Shown: one piece after another, positions 9,801 through 23,535 of the stretch
How positions within the stretch are numbered: position 1 is the stretch's first letter
Layout of the letters: every line of letters begins with the position of its first letter
Origin: a virus
Length of the DNA stretch: 64,000 nucleotides
IMG/VR virus record: IMGVR_UViG_3300008339_009519
Location: 59,370 to 123,369 of that record
Strand: one strand, 5' to 3'
Translations under genes and position numbers: made by a program
The notes under the pieces: generated by a model
Seen by the model: only the letters and a program-made list of their open reading frames with translations
What the model was told of the DNA's origin: nothing
The model's database searches: none

Positions 9801-12800
9801 TTATTTTTCCTAACTTTTCTTGGATTCTTTCGTATATACTTTGGCCATCTGTTCCAGGTTCAGATATGTCTTTACCAGTTGGGTCCTGTTCTGGGTTTGT
9901 TGGCTGTGCATAGTCGTATGTTTCAAAATGATTACGCACCAGTTCTCTGATGCTTGTTGCTTTGTTTATTATTAATGCGTTGTAGGCATCAAGTATGCCT
10001 TTGTCTTTATTGATTAAAGGCTTGCTATTTTCGTCTACTCCATCATAGCCACCATCTATATATTCATCCACTGCTATATCTATAGCTGATTGCTTTGCAG
10101 CTGTTTGAGCGCTGACAGAACTAATCCAGTCTGCGCCAAGTAAAGTTGTAAATTCAGAACTTCTTGTATCTGCTCCAAATTCTTCTAGTGCAAAATCAGT
10201 TTTCCAAGTTAATAAGCTAAATATTGGATCAGTAGAAACCTTATCATCATCTGGATCAAGATTATAAACTTGTTGAAATATATTTTTTACTGAATCATAA
10301 GTATGATATCCATATCTAAATTGATCCCAAATTTGCTGTGCTTCGGCAACTCTTCTTCCATTTCCAGCGATAACCTTAACTGTACTATCGAACTTTTCAT
10401 CATAAAACCCTCTTGCTGTTACAGAAACGGCATCCAGTGGATCATAAACTGCTGCAAACTTTTCGTTCTTTTTTCCTTCTCTATCTTTTTTAATTTCGTC
10501 AAAAAGATTATCTTGCGATAATTCACCTAGTTCATTGCTAATAATCTTGTCATAATACTCAAGATAATTGCCACCTTGACTCCATTCTTTTGTCCAATCA
10601 GCTGCAGTTTTTAATGCTAATTGATCGTCAAAAGTATAATCATCCTTTATTATAACTCCTGTATGAGTATTTCTCTTTAGACTTGGATGCGCACTGGTGT
10701 TTACCCCAACTTGTTTTGCTGGCAACCTATCATCGTTCATGTCAAGAATGTCTGATATTGGAGTGCCATCAGATGCTTTGAAGGCACCAAAACCAACTAA
10801 GAAATTTTCTTCCGAAAACTTCCAACCATCTTCTACATATCTAAAAGCGTTAGCTGGGTTATAAGTGCTTGTTACAACTCCTAGTGGGGTAGTATCAGAA
10901 ACAAATGTAAATCTACATTCAGAAAGATTTTGTTCTGCCATGCCCAATATTTCCCATTGGGCACTAGTGGTGGTTAACTCAACTCCTTCTGAATTAACAC
11001 TTTCGATATTCTCTAATGGAGAAAGTATTTGACCTTTACTGTTAATCAACAGTCCTAAGAAGTAAGCTGCGTCTGGAGAAACAATAGCGTCTATTTTATT
11101 GCTTCCGTTTCCGTCTTCATCGGATTCGGTTTCTCCCCATAAGAAGTACGCTGGAGCACAAACTACAGCTGTGTTTGTTTGCTCATTATAAACTAATACT
11201 CTTCTCTTTTTATATTCTTCAGGAGAGCCAACTAAATCTTCTTCTTGAAAGTTGTACATCTTCAAGAATTTTTTAAGAACTTCTTTTTGAACTTCTGGAG
11301 TCGGAGCAGTTTTATTTACCTTTGAAGCAATTTCTGTCAAACCTGGTATTGGATTATAAGGCCATCTCATGGCAATATAGAATTGCTCTTCTTCAGCTGT
11401 CTTTGGCATTCCCCAATCTCTAAAGTTCAGTGGGAGAGTATTAAACTCTTGTTGCAGAGCATAGACTGGATCTAAGTCATCATAATACTCTTGGAATTTT
11501 TCTACAAAATATTGTGGGTTTTCAGTTATTATTGGAAGCGGCATTTGTACAGTGTATGATGCGTTTATCTGACCCAAGTTACCGTTTGGGTCATAAATAC
11601 CAGAAGGGTCAAATGCTGCAGTGCCAGTTAATAATTCATCTATCCCCATCATCGGGAGTTTTGCTGCAAAGCTAAAATTAAAATCTAATGTTGTTTCACC
11701 ATTCTTGTCACTTACAAGCGCAGTAGATTCTGAATCTTTTTCTTTAGATATTAATCCTTTTTCAAGTAATGAAATTGCAACAATATTGTTTATGTTTCTA
11801 GTAAAATCTTCTTGAGTATTTCCTCTAACTATCTTGTCATAGTCTAGTGATGGGAGTATACCAGATGTTCTGTTTGTAAAAAATGGATACCTAAATCGTA
11901 TTGGTAGTTGGTCTATTTGCTTATGTTTGTCAACTTGAATTGGAGCTTCTGTTCCTTCTCCATTAGGACCAAATGGAAGGTGAAATCCAACTTGTACTTT
12001 TCCTCTATTTACGGGAAGTCTAGATACTATCTCATCATAATGTTTATAGACACTACGATTTTCATCAAGAAAATTAATTACCTTTCCTCTTAAAGGAGCT
12101 CCTGATCTAAAGATGCCACTAAAAGACAACATGTCTTTTGACATAGCTGCTATTGATTCTGAAACAGAACTTTCTGTAGATTGTGAAACTGCTAACGCAT
12201 CTGCTATAGGGGATTGTTCTTTGTTAACTGTATCCAATATCTTTTGCAATGAATCATCTGCGTCAATATAACCTGGGATTGATACACCGTCCATCTTAGC
12301 TTGTTCTTCATTTGGGAAACCTGTTGATATTGGATATACTCCGGATGTATAAAGCCAGTGTGGCTTACCATAAAATATAGTAGATCTATCTTCAAATGGT
12401 CTGACTGCAACTATATAGTTTGGAAGCAAGCGTGCACACATCTGGAACATGTCCCAAACAGATCTCATATAAGTTTGAGCTCTAAACGAAACTTCATCGT
12501 AAATATCGTCGTCTAGATCAGAAACAAGACCAAGAGTTTTCATAACATTAGTAAAACCACGACCCTGCAAAGACTTACCTAATTTTGCACCAAGGAGCAG
12601 GCCTGCACCTGGAGCAATAAAATTACCGACAGTAACTCCAGCACCAACGGCCAAAGCTCCACCGATTATTTTACTTGTTCCTACAGCTTTACTTGAATCT
12701 ACAAGTTCATTTCCTGCTGTAGATCTTTCCAAAACTTGATTAGCATCTATATTGCTCATATTCTGAGATTGTTCTATTAGACCTGACCATGATCTATTTG

Positions 12801-15800
12801 ACAATCTATCTGCATAACCAAATTTTTCTCTATCAATTTCTGATATATCAATGCTGGCCATGGTTGCCCAACCGTCATCTAAGTCACCACCCAAAAATTG
12901 AGCAACTCCAACACCATTGCCCGGATAGATATTTCTTTTAAAGATTTCTAAATCTCTTTGAGTTGAAAAATTTCCCCAAAGTGTTTGCATTGCGCCTAAA
13001 ACTGGTGTTCTTACCGAGCCACCAAAGCTTTGGAGGCCTCCAGCTGTTGGAGGAGATATAATTCCACCGGTCATTATATCAGTACTTAAAGAAGCAGTAG
13101 TTGCTATCCCTCCAGTAATTATATTTGCTGCAGAATTCCAAGCAAGGCCAGCTGTTCCGGTAATCGGATTTCTTCCAGTTGCATTGAAAGCGTTAATTAC
13201 ACTCTGCTTATACATAGAGCTTTTAGCCTCTTCCTGAGGAGTAAGAGGTTTATAAAGTATTGAACCAAAGTGTCTAATACCAAATTTGTTTTCGGAAAAA
13301 ACTGCTCCTCTGGTTGCATGAGCAAATGCTTCTCTTGTTCTTGATGCTCCCATAGATAAAAGTCTTATCATTAAGTCTCTTGGTTCAGACATCCAAAGAC
13401 CAGTGTTTATTCCACCATCAATTTTTCCGCTGTCACCCTTTTTCTTTGTGCTATTAATTATAGGACTTAGCTCAACGGCATCTGACTGTGCAATGACTGT
13501 TATTATTTCCCCATGGTCAACTTCAGCTATCACGCCATTAAAAATAGTTTGAAGAGAATTTGGGTTAGCTCCGTATCCAGCTCTTAAGTGAACTCTTACT
13601 CCTGGCTTTAATCTCATTTGGTTTATTTCGGTCACATATCTAGAGTTCATGTGAGACTTCATATTCATTGATCTTCTTATCAAAGTCTCAACAATTTTTG
13701 CAGAACCGCCTGCAAGATTTGCAGCTGTCTTATCTATCTCAGCATTTGTAACCCCGCCACTTAATTGCCCGTCCATATTAACTATGCTGCTTAATGAGGC
13801 TTCTGGTTTAGATAATTTGGAATAAGTATTTGATATTCTTAGCATCAGTGTGTCGCCAAGAATATCTTCTGACTGAACTATCGAAAAGTCAATAATAGAT
13901 TGCAAGCCATAGAAATTATCAAAAAGCTTAACGCCAGCAAAGTAGTTACCATCATCAATAAGCCACAACATGTAAGTTGGGTATGCTCTAACCATTCTGC
14001 CTGATAGATCTCTATATTGGGTATCCATCATCATCTTTTGCCAGTGTTTTGCAACGCCTTTGTGTGACCCGCCAGTTGAAACAGTTTGCATTGTATCTTT
14101 CCCAGAAGAACCATAAGCGCTCATGTATCCATCTAGACTCTTGGCTCCTGGTACTCCAGTATGAGAATCTTGCTTCTCTCTTTCTGGAGATTGTGTGTCA
14201 GATATCTGGGTAACTTGTGACGTAGGAACAAGCTTTCCATTAGAAGATACCCTCAAGAAGTCTTGAGATACATAGAATCTTCCATCTTCTCTATTTGAGT
14301 AACCCATCACATAACCACCATCTGGTGTTTGATAAATAGCTGGAATTTTATTGGTGTCTTTTGGATCTGCTGCTGGAACAAGATGGATCATACCGAAATG
14401 ATCAACATCATCTGGGTCAAATGAAGGGGCTTGATTGCCAGCAGAACTTTCTGCTGACTCTGCTATTAGCTTATTAAACTTTTCAACTTGTTCTTTAGAG
14501 CCAGACATTAAATCGCCAACTCTTATACTTCCATATCTTGTATCAAATTTTACGTCGTCAAAATTATACTCAACATCATCATCGTCTTTAAATAGCTCAA
14601 TCATATCTTTCCAAATATTTGGATATTTATTTGCTATAAATCTGCTTGATTGCAGTGATGTTTCAAATTCTGGTTCAATTTGTTGGTCAAATATTGCAAT
14701 TCTGAAAACCTTCATTGCTTCATCAGCTGGAAGATTATTTTCATTAATTAAATAATTCTTTATTTCTTCAATATTTCCATTATTTTCAATTAACTTCTTT
14801 TTAACAAAGTATACAAAAGATTTTCCTCTGTCATTTAAATGTGTTTTTTCATTTTCCCATTCACCAATAGGAAGTGTGTAGTTATTCGGATCAATAATAT
14901 TATTTACAACATCATTATCAAATGTTTCAAAACTTCTAAAATAGAAATCTGGGTCTAAAGACCCAACGTACTCCTTAGTTGATGGGTCTTCAACTGACAA
15001 TGGCATATCAGGGTATGCATTAAATGCACCCCACTTTTGCTTCAGTCTCAGGAATGGATTTCGCTTTGTGCCAAATTCTTTAATTAAAGCTATTTGCTGC
15101 TCAGAACTGATGTTCTCTCTTTTTTGCTGGAATATATCAAAGTCTACTAACATTAGGTTTACGTTATAAACATGAGGAAAGCCAGGAACAGTATCTACTG
15201 AATAGTTTACGGGAAGAACATATTTAATTCCAGCAAGGGCGCAAACTATATTTTTTATGCCCATAAAACCAATTACCCCAGCAGCGTGCTCCAGTCTAGC
15301 TAGACCACTCAAAAACTCAAACATTTTTCTTATTTTTCTTAATTCATCTTCACCAAAAATTGTCATTGAAATACTGACCATAGAATCTTTTGAACCTATG
15401 TATTGGAATGTTGGCTCTTCTTGCATTTGGAGTTGCAACTTTGCCAAGTTATTTCCCATTGAAAGAGAAACTGAATTTACTATAACATTGTTTGGGTTTA
15501 AATCAATCTTCATCATGGGGACTTCCCATTCCCTAATGGTGAATGCTGATATTTTTCTTCCGTCTATTTTTGAGTACTTTTCAGCGTCTCTTATTAAACC
15601 AACGCCAAGAAGTTGTTGGATGCTTTCATCTTTAAATACTCTTTCATACAAAGAAACCATGAACGCATCAACAAATTTAGCTTGTTCTTGAGCGTATGTT
15701 GATCGCCAGTCTTTTGAATTTTCTGGTTTTGTTTTATCAAAATCTATTTTTTTCTTTTTTAGAATAGCTTCTGTATTTTTTCTTATCTGATAATCTAACA

Positions 15801-17878
15801 TTCCTTTGGTTGTTTGAGAAGCGTTGTAGAGTTCAAACTTTTTTTCTTTTAATTGTCTTGTTAATTCTTCAGTTGATTGTGCAGGGACTTCTAAGTCATT
15901 TGGAGATTTTCTATTTTTTAGATAATCTACAGTGGCAGCATTTGTTATATTATTTGAATTGATATAATCGATTGCTAAAGCATCATAAGTCATTTCATAA
16001 ATATTTTTAGCATTTGACCCAGCAAGGGCGACATCTACTATCTTTGCTACACGCTGTCTTTCTGTCATGATTACATCATTATTAAGTGAGCTGACAACTA
16101 CTGTATCTAGATTTCTATATAATGTTGGGTCAGTTATATCAATGCCCATTCTAAACAAAATATTTTCCCAAAATGCTCTACCATAGTCAAGAACTGCTTT
16201 TTCTTCTTCGCTTCTAAAAGAAGATACGTCAGGGCTATATATTTTTGATTGGACTTCAGCTGGTATATAAAGAGTTATGTTTCTTCCATTAACCCAATCA
16301 TTCATAACATTAGTTGTCAATAAACCATCTCTATACGGCTGAACTGTGTCCAGTTGTGCGCCATAAGGAGAAACGTTATAGGTGTCCCCATTCGAAGCTT
16401 CTACACCTTGCTTTGCAATTGGTGCCACTTCTTCAACGACTGTATTTAATAAAAACTCTGAGTTAACAGAATTTGCTAAAGAACCTGCAGCTCTTCCCAT
16501 ATAGTGTCTAAATTTGCCCCAGTGAACTGCTTGATTAAAATCTTTAATCATCGGCAAGAATGGCTTGTGGTTGAACTGAGATAATTCTAAATCAACCTCT
16601 AATGTAAACGGATAATTTGGGACTGTTGATATTGTCATGTTTGTCAAAGCAACGCCCGTGATATCAAAGACAGAGTTTAGGTAATGATTTTTTATTGGCA
16701 GTATTGGCGCGTACTTAAACGCTGCAACGAGCCCTCTCAACGAGGAGAGGAATTTATCTATCTTTCTTTCATCTGGAGAATCTTTAAAATCAATGTAATA
16801 ATTTGAATTTAGATTTATCTTCGAGGCATCGTCAATGCTAGTTCCCCAAATTTCTTCATAGTTTGGGAAATAAAGTTTTAGACTAATGGTTGTTTCTTTA
16901 TATCCAGAATTATATTTTGGTGATGCTTTTTGTCTAATTGCTCCACCAGTTAAGCTTCCTGTTTTAAATCCTGTGTTAACTGATATTGTAATTGGTGGCA
17001 CATAAAAGTTTGCTGCTCCGATTCTAAGGTGAAATATATCTGGAGTTGCTGGAGGAGTGTTAGAAAAAGCTCCTGTATCTTTAATTGCTTTTTCTATTTT
17101 TTGTGCGGTAGTAAAGTTATCTATTGCCCAAACTGGTTTAAAGACTGATTCCCCATCTTCATTTGTGCCAAAAGCCTTAAACATATTTTCCATAATTTGC
17201 TTATGGTTATTTAATGGATCTTCTTCTGAATATCCATAATCTCCAGTTGCTGCTAAAGCAGTAATGAACAGCCTATATAGATTAGGGAAATACTTATATA
17301 CTGTGGCAAGTGCTAGTGGGTCGTTGTAAAAATAGTTTTTTGCTTGAATTAATCTTTCTAACCAGTATGTATCCCTAATCGGATCGTTAAAGTCTGCTGC
17401 AGATTTTCTTAATGTCTCTGCACTTTGAAAGCGCAACCTAGCAAATTCCCTTATTCCTCCAGCCATTTCTGCTAACTGAAGTAAACCTGATTGGTATATC
17501 TTTTCAAAAATTAATGATCTATTTTTTTCATCTTTAATATGTGCTAATTCAGATTTTCTATAGCTAGTTAACTGTATAAATAATTTATTGTCTGGAGCAT
17601 TTTTAAAATTATCTTTTGATAAACCTACTTGCGAAAGTTCTCTACCAACTTCGTCACTTGCAGTATTGTTTCCAAATAGGTCTGACCTAGATCCGAAAAA
17701 CGGCTGGTATACCTAAAGTAGCTATATCTAAAAGATCATTTAAGCCCTGACCAAATTTTCTCCAGCTAGACCTATCACTACCCATTTCATCAAACAACTG
17801 TGACAATGGAGCAAGATCAGAATCTGCATAGAGATTCTGGGAAACTTGGTCTGAGTTAAGATCTATTTCATCGGCCAT
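6865..17878 (-). CDS. Giant baseplate hub-like virion protein (3,670 residues) with nuclease-like C-terminus, rebuilt through CGGA
   Basis: ATG at 17878 starts 62 codons ending in CGG at 17693-17695; the +1 frame then runs 3,608 codons to 6865. Shifted codons 17691 to 17467 are coding-like and enter the long frame without a break. A hub-type (gpD/gp27-like) region shows near 1425 (KPGVRVHLRAGYG, followed by FNGVIAEV), and another near 3059 (IRPHDLVYL, then MYGIFEVEQVVHHF and GFITSITPNAF). Three Gly/Ala-rich hydrophobic stretches lie near 1750, 2755 and 3225. From about 3377 a thermonuclease (SNase)-like fold is suggested by HVKDGDTI, VRFEGINTAE and LNWELVTTGLAQVYT. The SNase domain is recognised by pattern and its catalytic completeness is unsure. 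Likely a tail-tip protein ejected or exposed at infection. Confidence 0.78.
17692..17695 (-). other. CGGA +1 shift site 4
   Basis: The zero frame reads GTT TTT CGG ATC TAG, ending one codon after CGG. The frame after CGGA reads TCT AGG TCA GAC and stays open for 3,608 codons. TAG codons close the shifted frame just upstream (within about ten codons). Confidence 0.85.
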
Positions 17879-17881
17879 AGT

Positions 17882-18361
17882 TTACCTAAACATGTTGTCT
17901 GTTTTAATGTATTCTGACATCTTATTGGCGATATTGTCGCCATTAAATGCAGAACTGTAATTACTTATTATACCATTATTTTTAATACTAGATGAACTAT
18001 TCAATAGTTTATTGGTAATATCTTGTTTGAGTTCATCAGATTTTAAAAATTCTTTTTGGTATCTAGCTTTTTGAAAAGATGGGTTATCGTATCCATCTCC
18101 ATCCATTTGTATGTGACCAGCGGATTGCTTTACCAGGCCTTCATAAGAGCCTCTCATTGGGTCTGGAGGGGCTTCTGAGAGCGTAGATCTTGATGCGTTA
18201 GTCACATTGCTGCTAACATCTGCTGTGGCTGAACTGCCTGTTTTTTGAGAAGCTATTCTTCCAGCTAAAGCATTTGAAGTTCTAGTTCTTGGTGAAGTAT
18301 CTATTCTTTTAGACGCAGCGTCAGAGAGATTTTTATTTTGTTTATCTGCACCTAAAATCAT
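17882..18361 (-). CDS. Small virion-region protein, unknown
   Basis: A 159-residue polar protein rich in Ser, Asn, Asp and Lys. It has no membrane segment and no recognisable motif. Much of it looks disordered (residues 5-70), with short helical segments after 90. It lies between the two giant genes, four bases upstream of the hub-like gene start and 11 bases after the previous stop, so it is co-transcribed with them. It may be a minor tail or assembly protein; I do not recognise the family. Confidence 0.6.
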   Translation of the reverse strand: MILGADKQNKNLSDAASKRIDTSPRTRTSNALAGRIASQKTGSSATADVSSNVTNASRSTLSEAPPDPMRGSYEGLVKQSAGHIQMDGDGYDNPSFQKARYQKEFLKSDELKQDITNKLLNSSSSIKNNGIISNYSSAFNGDNIANKMSEYIKTDNMFR

Positions 18362-18372
18362 ATTTTAAATAC

Positions 18373-21300
18373 CTAAAATCTAGAGGCTACATCTGAGTAT
18401 GGATCTTGACCCATCATTGGCAATCCGTTATACATAGTACTGTTTATCGGCCCATCAATAACATCTCCAAACAAACCTCTTAATCTATTTAGGTCTTGCA
18501 TAGAGCCAGAGGTATTTATTTGATATTGCATACCGCTTGAATCCATATTGTTTTGTTGAACTTGATTAATTATAGCCTGTCTTGTAGGGTATTCTGTTTC
18601 ATATGGGTTTCCACCTGGCAAAAGTGGAGGGCCCTGTATGTCTGAAGCTGTATGATCTTTTGCTTTTTTAGATTGATATAAAAAGCTTGCCCCTATTAAA
18701 GCTGCAGCTGCTAAAGTTCCTCTGCGAACATTTTTCGATTTAAACACATCAGAAGTAATTCTTCTATATGGGCTTCTTGCCACATCAACAGCTTCATCAT
18801 CTAGAGCTCTAACAGACCTGGTTATATCTTCTGCTAAATCTCCTATTTCATCAAGGCCTCCGGCTTCAGACAAACCTTCTGTTGTTTCGGTAACAGCGCC
18901 TTCTAGGCCTTCTAGAGTTTTTCTAGCCTGTCTATATGAATAAGCTTCTGAGGCAACTGATCTCCCCCTTGCTTCAAGGCTTGAAGACGTTTGCCTTCTA
19001 TCGGCTACCTCTTTTTCGCCCTGACTCATTATTTCCATATAGTCTTGCAGATGTTGAGATCTCACTCTTTCTGGGGATGCTTCATCTAAACCTTTTTGAT
19101 ATTCAAGGAACTGTGTAGCATATTCTTGATCGACTGCATCAATTGATGCTTCAGCGTCTCCTGTATGTTCTCTAAAAGCTCTTTGTAAAGCCCCATAGGA
19201 AGATGCATATTTTAAGTTGGCGTTGGCCAATCTTCTAGCCTTTGCTAGCCTAAACATTTCCATTAAAAATGGTTCTGCGCCTTCTTCTCCAATATTATCT
19301 AAAAGATTTGCTGCTCTGTCACCAAAGTTAGTTCTTAACTCTGACTCTAATGCATCGACAATGTCTAGAGTTGTTGAAGCACTAGCGCTATAGTTTTTTT
19401 GAATGGCTCTTAAACCTTTTGCAAGTTGCATTGTTGTTTCCATTTTTGCTACAGCTAACTGCGTTGTAAGCTTTTCATTTCCGTTCTAGATTTTTTATTT
19501 TTTGAAGATTTCCAGCTATTCCAGATACTCTAAACATTTGCTTAACTTGAGTTAAATATTCTGCTTTAGCTATGGGTTTAGAAGCTCTTCTCATGCTTTT
19601 AGACATAAAAGTAGATTCTATTTCTATGGCTGCCTGTGCAGCTTGTGCCCTTCTTCTAGACTGTGTAATTGATGCATATCTATTGAACATTTCTGAACCA
19701 ACTTTAAGACCAATCGATTCAGCAAATTGTGCATCTGTCATTGCAGATAGACTTGCCAATTCTTGATTTATCAGACTTCTTTGAGCATCATTTATTGCAA
19801 GACCCGATGTAGTGTCTAGAGCAGCTCTTGTACCTTCAATCATTTTTTGTTTTAAAATACTTATATCACCTGGAAACGTTAGTCTTTCGCTTAATGCTAA
19901 AGGATCTAAACCAACAAGTTCTTCTTTAGCTTTACCAGCTGCAATTTGAGCAGCTCGTGTATACCCAAGCAGTTGAAATTGTTGATCCATCATTGATTTC
20001 ATAATATCAGGTAATTCAAATTTACCAATAGTTTCTCTGGTAACTGAAACAGCCCTACTTCCAAGAGCTTCTGTGTTTCTTTCATTAACTCTTTTTACAA
20101 TTGCATCATAGGCGGAGGTAATTCTTGCTACTTCGTCATCGGTTTTGCCCGCTATTGCTTCACTATAGCTTAATAACTTAGTTCCTCCAACTAATTGCTT
20201 AACTAAGTCAACAACATTTGACTGCTCTATTATCCCCATTGCGTATTTGCTTTGTATTGCTTTAAGTTGATCTGGAGAAACAAGTCCTTCTAGTGCGTCA
20301 TTTAGTTGACCAGATAGAGAATATACTGTTGCTGCTCGGTTTGCTAAAACTCCAATTGAATTTTCCACATTTCCAACTCCACCAAAAGTTGACTTTGCAA
20401 TAAAATCTTCTAAACCAAAAGTCCCAATAGCAAGTCGGGTTTGCCTATCTAAACCACCTAAATCATCTGCGCCATTAACAAATGCTTCTAACTGATCTGG
20501 GGTGATAGAAAAACCAGATCTGATTTCTCCAATAGCACTATTAACACTGTCTGTCATTTTTTGTAGGATGTTTTCATCACTAGTTGTTTCTGTGGCTAAA
20601 GTAACAAAACTTTTATTAAAGTATTTTGCTCCTTTTTCAGCTTCTAAATTTTCTGCCATTTGAGCTGTTCTAAGCACTCCGTCTTGCATAACAAGGGCAT
20701 TTCGTCCTGTTGTGGAAGCACTTCTGCGTCTTGCAGTTTCTTCAAAAATATCTATTTGACTTGCAGATTGTAGGGATGGAAGTTCTGCGCCATTTAAGAG
20801 TTGTTGTTTTGCTAATCTTAAAACAGTTTCTACTGTTAACAAATCAGATTCATCAAACAGTGCGTTTGCACTAAGAGCTCCTTCTTTCAAAGAGGATTTA
20901 TAAGTAAATTTGCCACCTTTTTGATGTAAAACAGTTTTCATTCTTTGAAAAACTTTTTCTGCAGTTGCCCTATCGGTTCCAGCTTCAGCCATAACTTTTT
21001 CTATAAAGCTATCTTGTCCAAGCATTTCTTGGACTTCATTTATAGTTTCTACTTTTTTGCCTAAGATTCCTTGCAATGTTTCTGCGTGATTTAAGTTTGC
21101 TCTCATATATATAAACTCTTCATAACCTTTAGGATCTCTAAGAGTTGTAAAAGCAATTCTGGTTTTACCATTTTCATCTTTAAATGTTTTCATTATTGGT
21201 ATACCTTTGTCGTCTAAGTCAAAGGTACCTAAAGAAGCTTTGTATAGAGCCGCAACTTCTTCACTTACTAACATTCTGTCGCCTCTAATTGAAAACTGCG

Positions 21301-23534
21301 CAAATGTTGCTTTTTCTTTTTTGCCAGCTTTTGTCATTATATCAATAAATTCATGTCCAGTTTCAGTGGTTCCAGGGACTCTTATCCCACCGCTTACAAA
21401 TGTTTCAATATCATACCTAGCAGCATCTGGGATAATTGAAGTCGGAATATCACCCTTAGTAGTAAATGCTTGCATACTATAAAAATTAACTACTCTATTT
21501 ACAAGTCCTGGTATTTGTCTTGGGTCAGTATTCATTCTTAGTTGTGTAATAATTTCCTGTATTTCTCTTCTTCTTCTAATTGCTAGACCTTGAGCCTCTG
21601 GGCTTAATAAACCAAAATCAACACCAGCGACTTTTCCTCCGTCGAAATAGTGGATCACTAGTATCAATGCCAATTTCTCTGCCCTCTTTCATTAACTGGT
21701 CCATAACTTCTTGGGGCATTTCTCCTGTTCGCCTAAAAGAAGATATTTGACCAATAACCCTTTTGGTCACGGCTTCTTGCCTAGCTATGTAATCTGGATC
21801 AGTGTATGAAGTTGGGTCAGTTAGCAGCTGCATTGGTTCTTCGTAAACATCTTTTTTGTGACTTTTTGCGATGTTCATCGCAAGATATCTTGTTTCACCT
21901 GTTTCTTTTTTAAGAGCTGATACATCTGCTATAGCACCAGCGCCCATATACTCACTACGAGCTTTTATTAATTGATCTAAAAACCCATCATTAAGCTTAT
22001 CAAGCTCTTCTCTTTCTGCATCAACTAGTTTTCGACTAGCTCTTATTCTAAGAAGTTTTGCTCTTCTTTTTTCAAGACCCCTAACTTCTTTTATTGAGTA
22101 TCCGGTAAAATCTTCAAAAGATTTTATTCCAGCTTCACCCTTTAATGAACCATAACCAAGTCCAATTCTTGCTGGATCTCTGCCAAGATCTTTATTTCTT
22201 AAAGCTTCATTTAAAGAATCATACTCTAATTCAAGTTTTCTTATCTCTTCCATCTGCTCAATAGTCAGTGGACCAGATGAAGAATATAATTCTTTTACAG
22301 ATTTTATTTGATTTTCTTTTTCGGTTAAGGCACGTTCTGCAAAATTTTCGGTTATAGTGTACGAACCATCTGAAAACGTTTCTAAGTTTCCTTCTAATCT
22401 ACCAATAAGTTGACTATAACGAATCATCCTAGGATCTTCTGGTGATGTGCCCAATAATGTTTCTGCATTCTGTTGTAAGATATTTAGCATGCTTGGACTT
22501 CTACCGGCAGCTGTTTCTGTTGCATACATTCTGCCAGCTTCTTCAATCTGCTGCTTTAATAAACCATATAAATCATCTGGATCATCTAATAATTCTGTTG
22601 GATCTGCTCCAGATATACCAGAAACTCTTGCTAAAATACCCATTGCTTCAGAGCTTCCTAAAAAGGTTCCTTTTCTTATCTGTCCACCATGTGCTGCCAG
22701 TATAAATGCTTGAAGACCTTCAATTTTTTGACCTGCTGCTGCTCGCAATAAAAGATCAGTTCTATCATGGATAATCGCCAGTTGAGCCCTTGCTCCTCTG
22801 CCACTAGACATTGCTCTTAAGATTCTGTCTAATTCTTCTTCTCCAAAGGATACATCTCTTGGTGCAATTTCTGAAGAAAATCTTTTTGGTATCTTAGCTG
22901 CATCGCGGCCTATTTTTTCTAATGCTCCAGCTTCCCCTCTTGTTGCTGCTCCTATTTTTTTATAAAACTCTTCAACAAAACTTGGTCTTAATGAACTTGC
23001 TCCAGCTAAAGATCTTAAAATAGTTTGCTCTACAACAGAAAGTGGACTACCTTCTCCAGATATTCCAAAACTTAATCTTTGGATTCCTTCATCAGTTAAG
23101 TTAGTGAATCCAGGGAATCTTCCGTATTCTGAAGATGGATCTAATACTGTTGCAAGAAGGTTTTCATTGCTTTGAAAATTAAATAACAAGTATGTTGCGT
23201 CTATTTGTTTTCCAATTAATCTTCCAAGTCCGCTTGCTCTAAGTTGTTCATCTCTTGCTCCTAGTAAATATCTATTTACTGCATCAACCTGGTTCTTAAT
23301 TACGTCTCCACCTATTTTACCTTCTGCTGCGGATATACTTGGACCAAATCTTCTAATATCAGATAATGGAATCTTCCTTGTTGCTGCGATTGCTGTGTCT
23401 AACGCATTTTCTCCTGAGTAGGTTGTCCCAGTTAATTTATTACGTATACTCCCATCATCCAAAACTGTATACATTGCGTATGTTGGATCTCTTTGAAAAA
23501 CTATTCTTATAGCTTTTACTCTATCGTTTATCAT
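18373..23534 (-). CDS. Large virion protein (1,719 residues), rebuilt through two CGGA sites
   Basis: Three consecutive frames join into one product: 632 codons from ATG at 23534 to CGG at 21639-21641, 719 codons to CGG at 19481-19483, then 368 residues to the stop at 18373. The middle part, read alone, would need a TTG start inside the first frame; the last part has an ATG at 19443, but its frame is already coding before that Met. The protein is mainly alpha-helical and charged, with long Glu/Lys/Arg-rich stretches and one short Ala-rich hydrophobic segment (AAAALIGASFLY) about 240 residues from the start of the last part. No enzyme motif is seen. Its place after the tape-measure candidate suggests a minor tail, hub or ejected protein. 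Confidence 0.75.
19480..19483 (-). other. CGGA +1 shift site 5
   Basis: The zero frame reads CTA GAA CGG AAA TGA. The shifted frame is closed by TAG two codons upstream and continues AAT GAA AAG CTT ACA ACG into the next long frame. Only a few nucleotides around CGGA allow the two frames to join. Confidence 0.82.
21638..21641 (-). other. CGGA +1 shift site 6
   Basis: The zero frame reads TTT CGA CGG AGG AAA AGT CGC TGG TGT TGA. After CGGA the frame reads GGA AAA GTC GCT GGT GTT GAT. The preceding Arg codon CGA is read normally, so the effect is specific to CGG among CGN codons. Confidence 0.82.
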
Positions 23535-23535
23535 G

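Noticed and set aside
19475-21673. Independent gene starting with TTG at 21673
   Set aside because: It would start inside a coding region in another frame; the CGGA join gives continuous coding.
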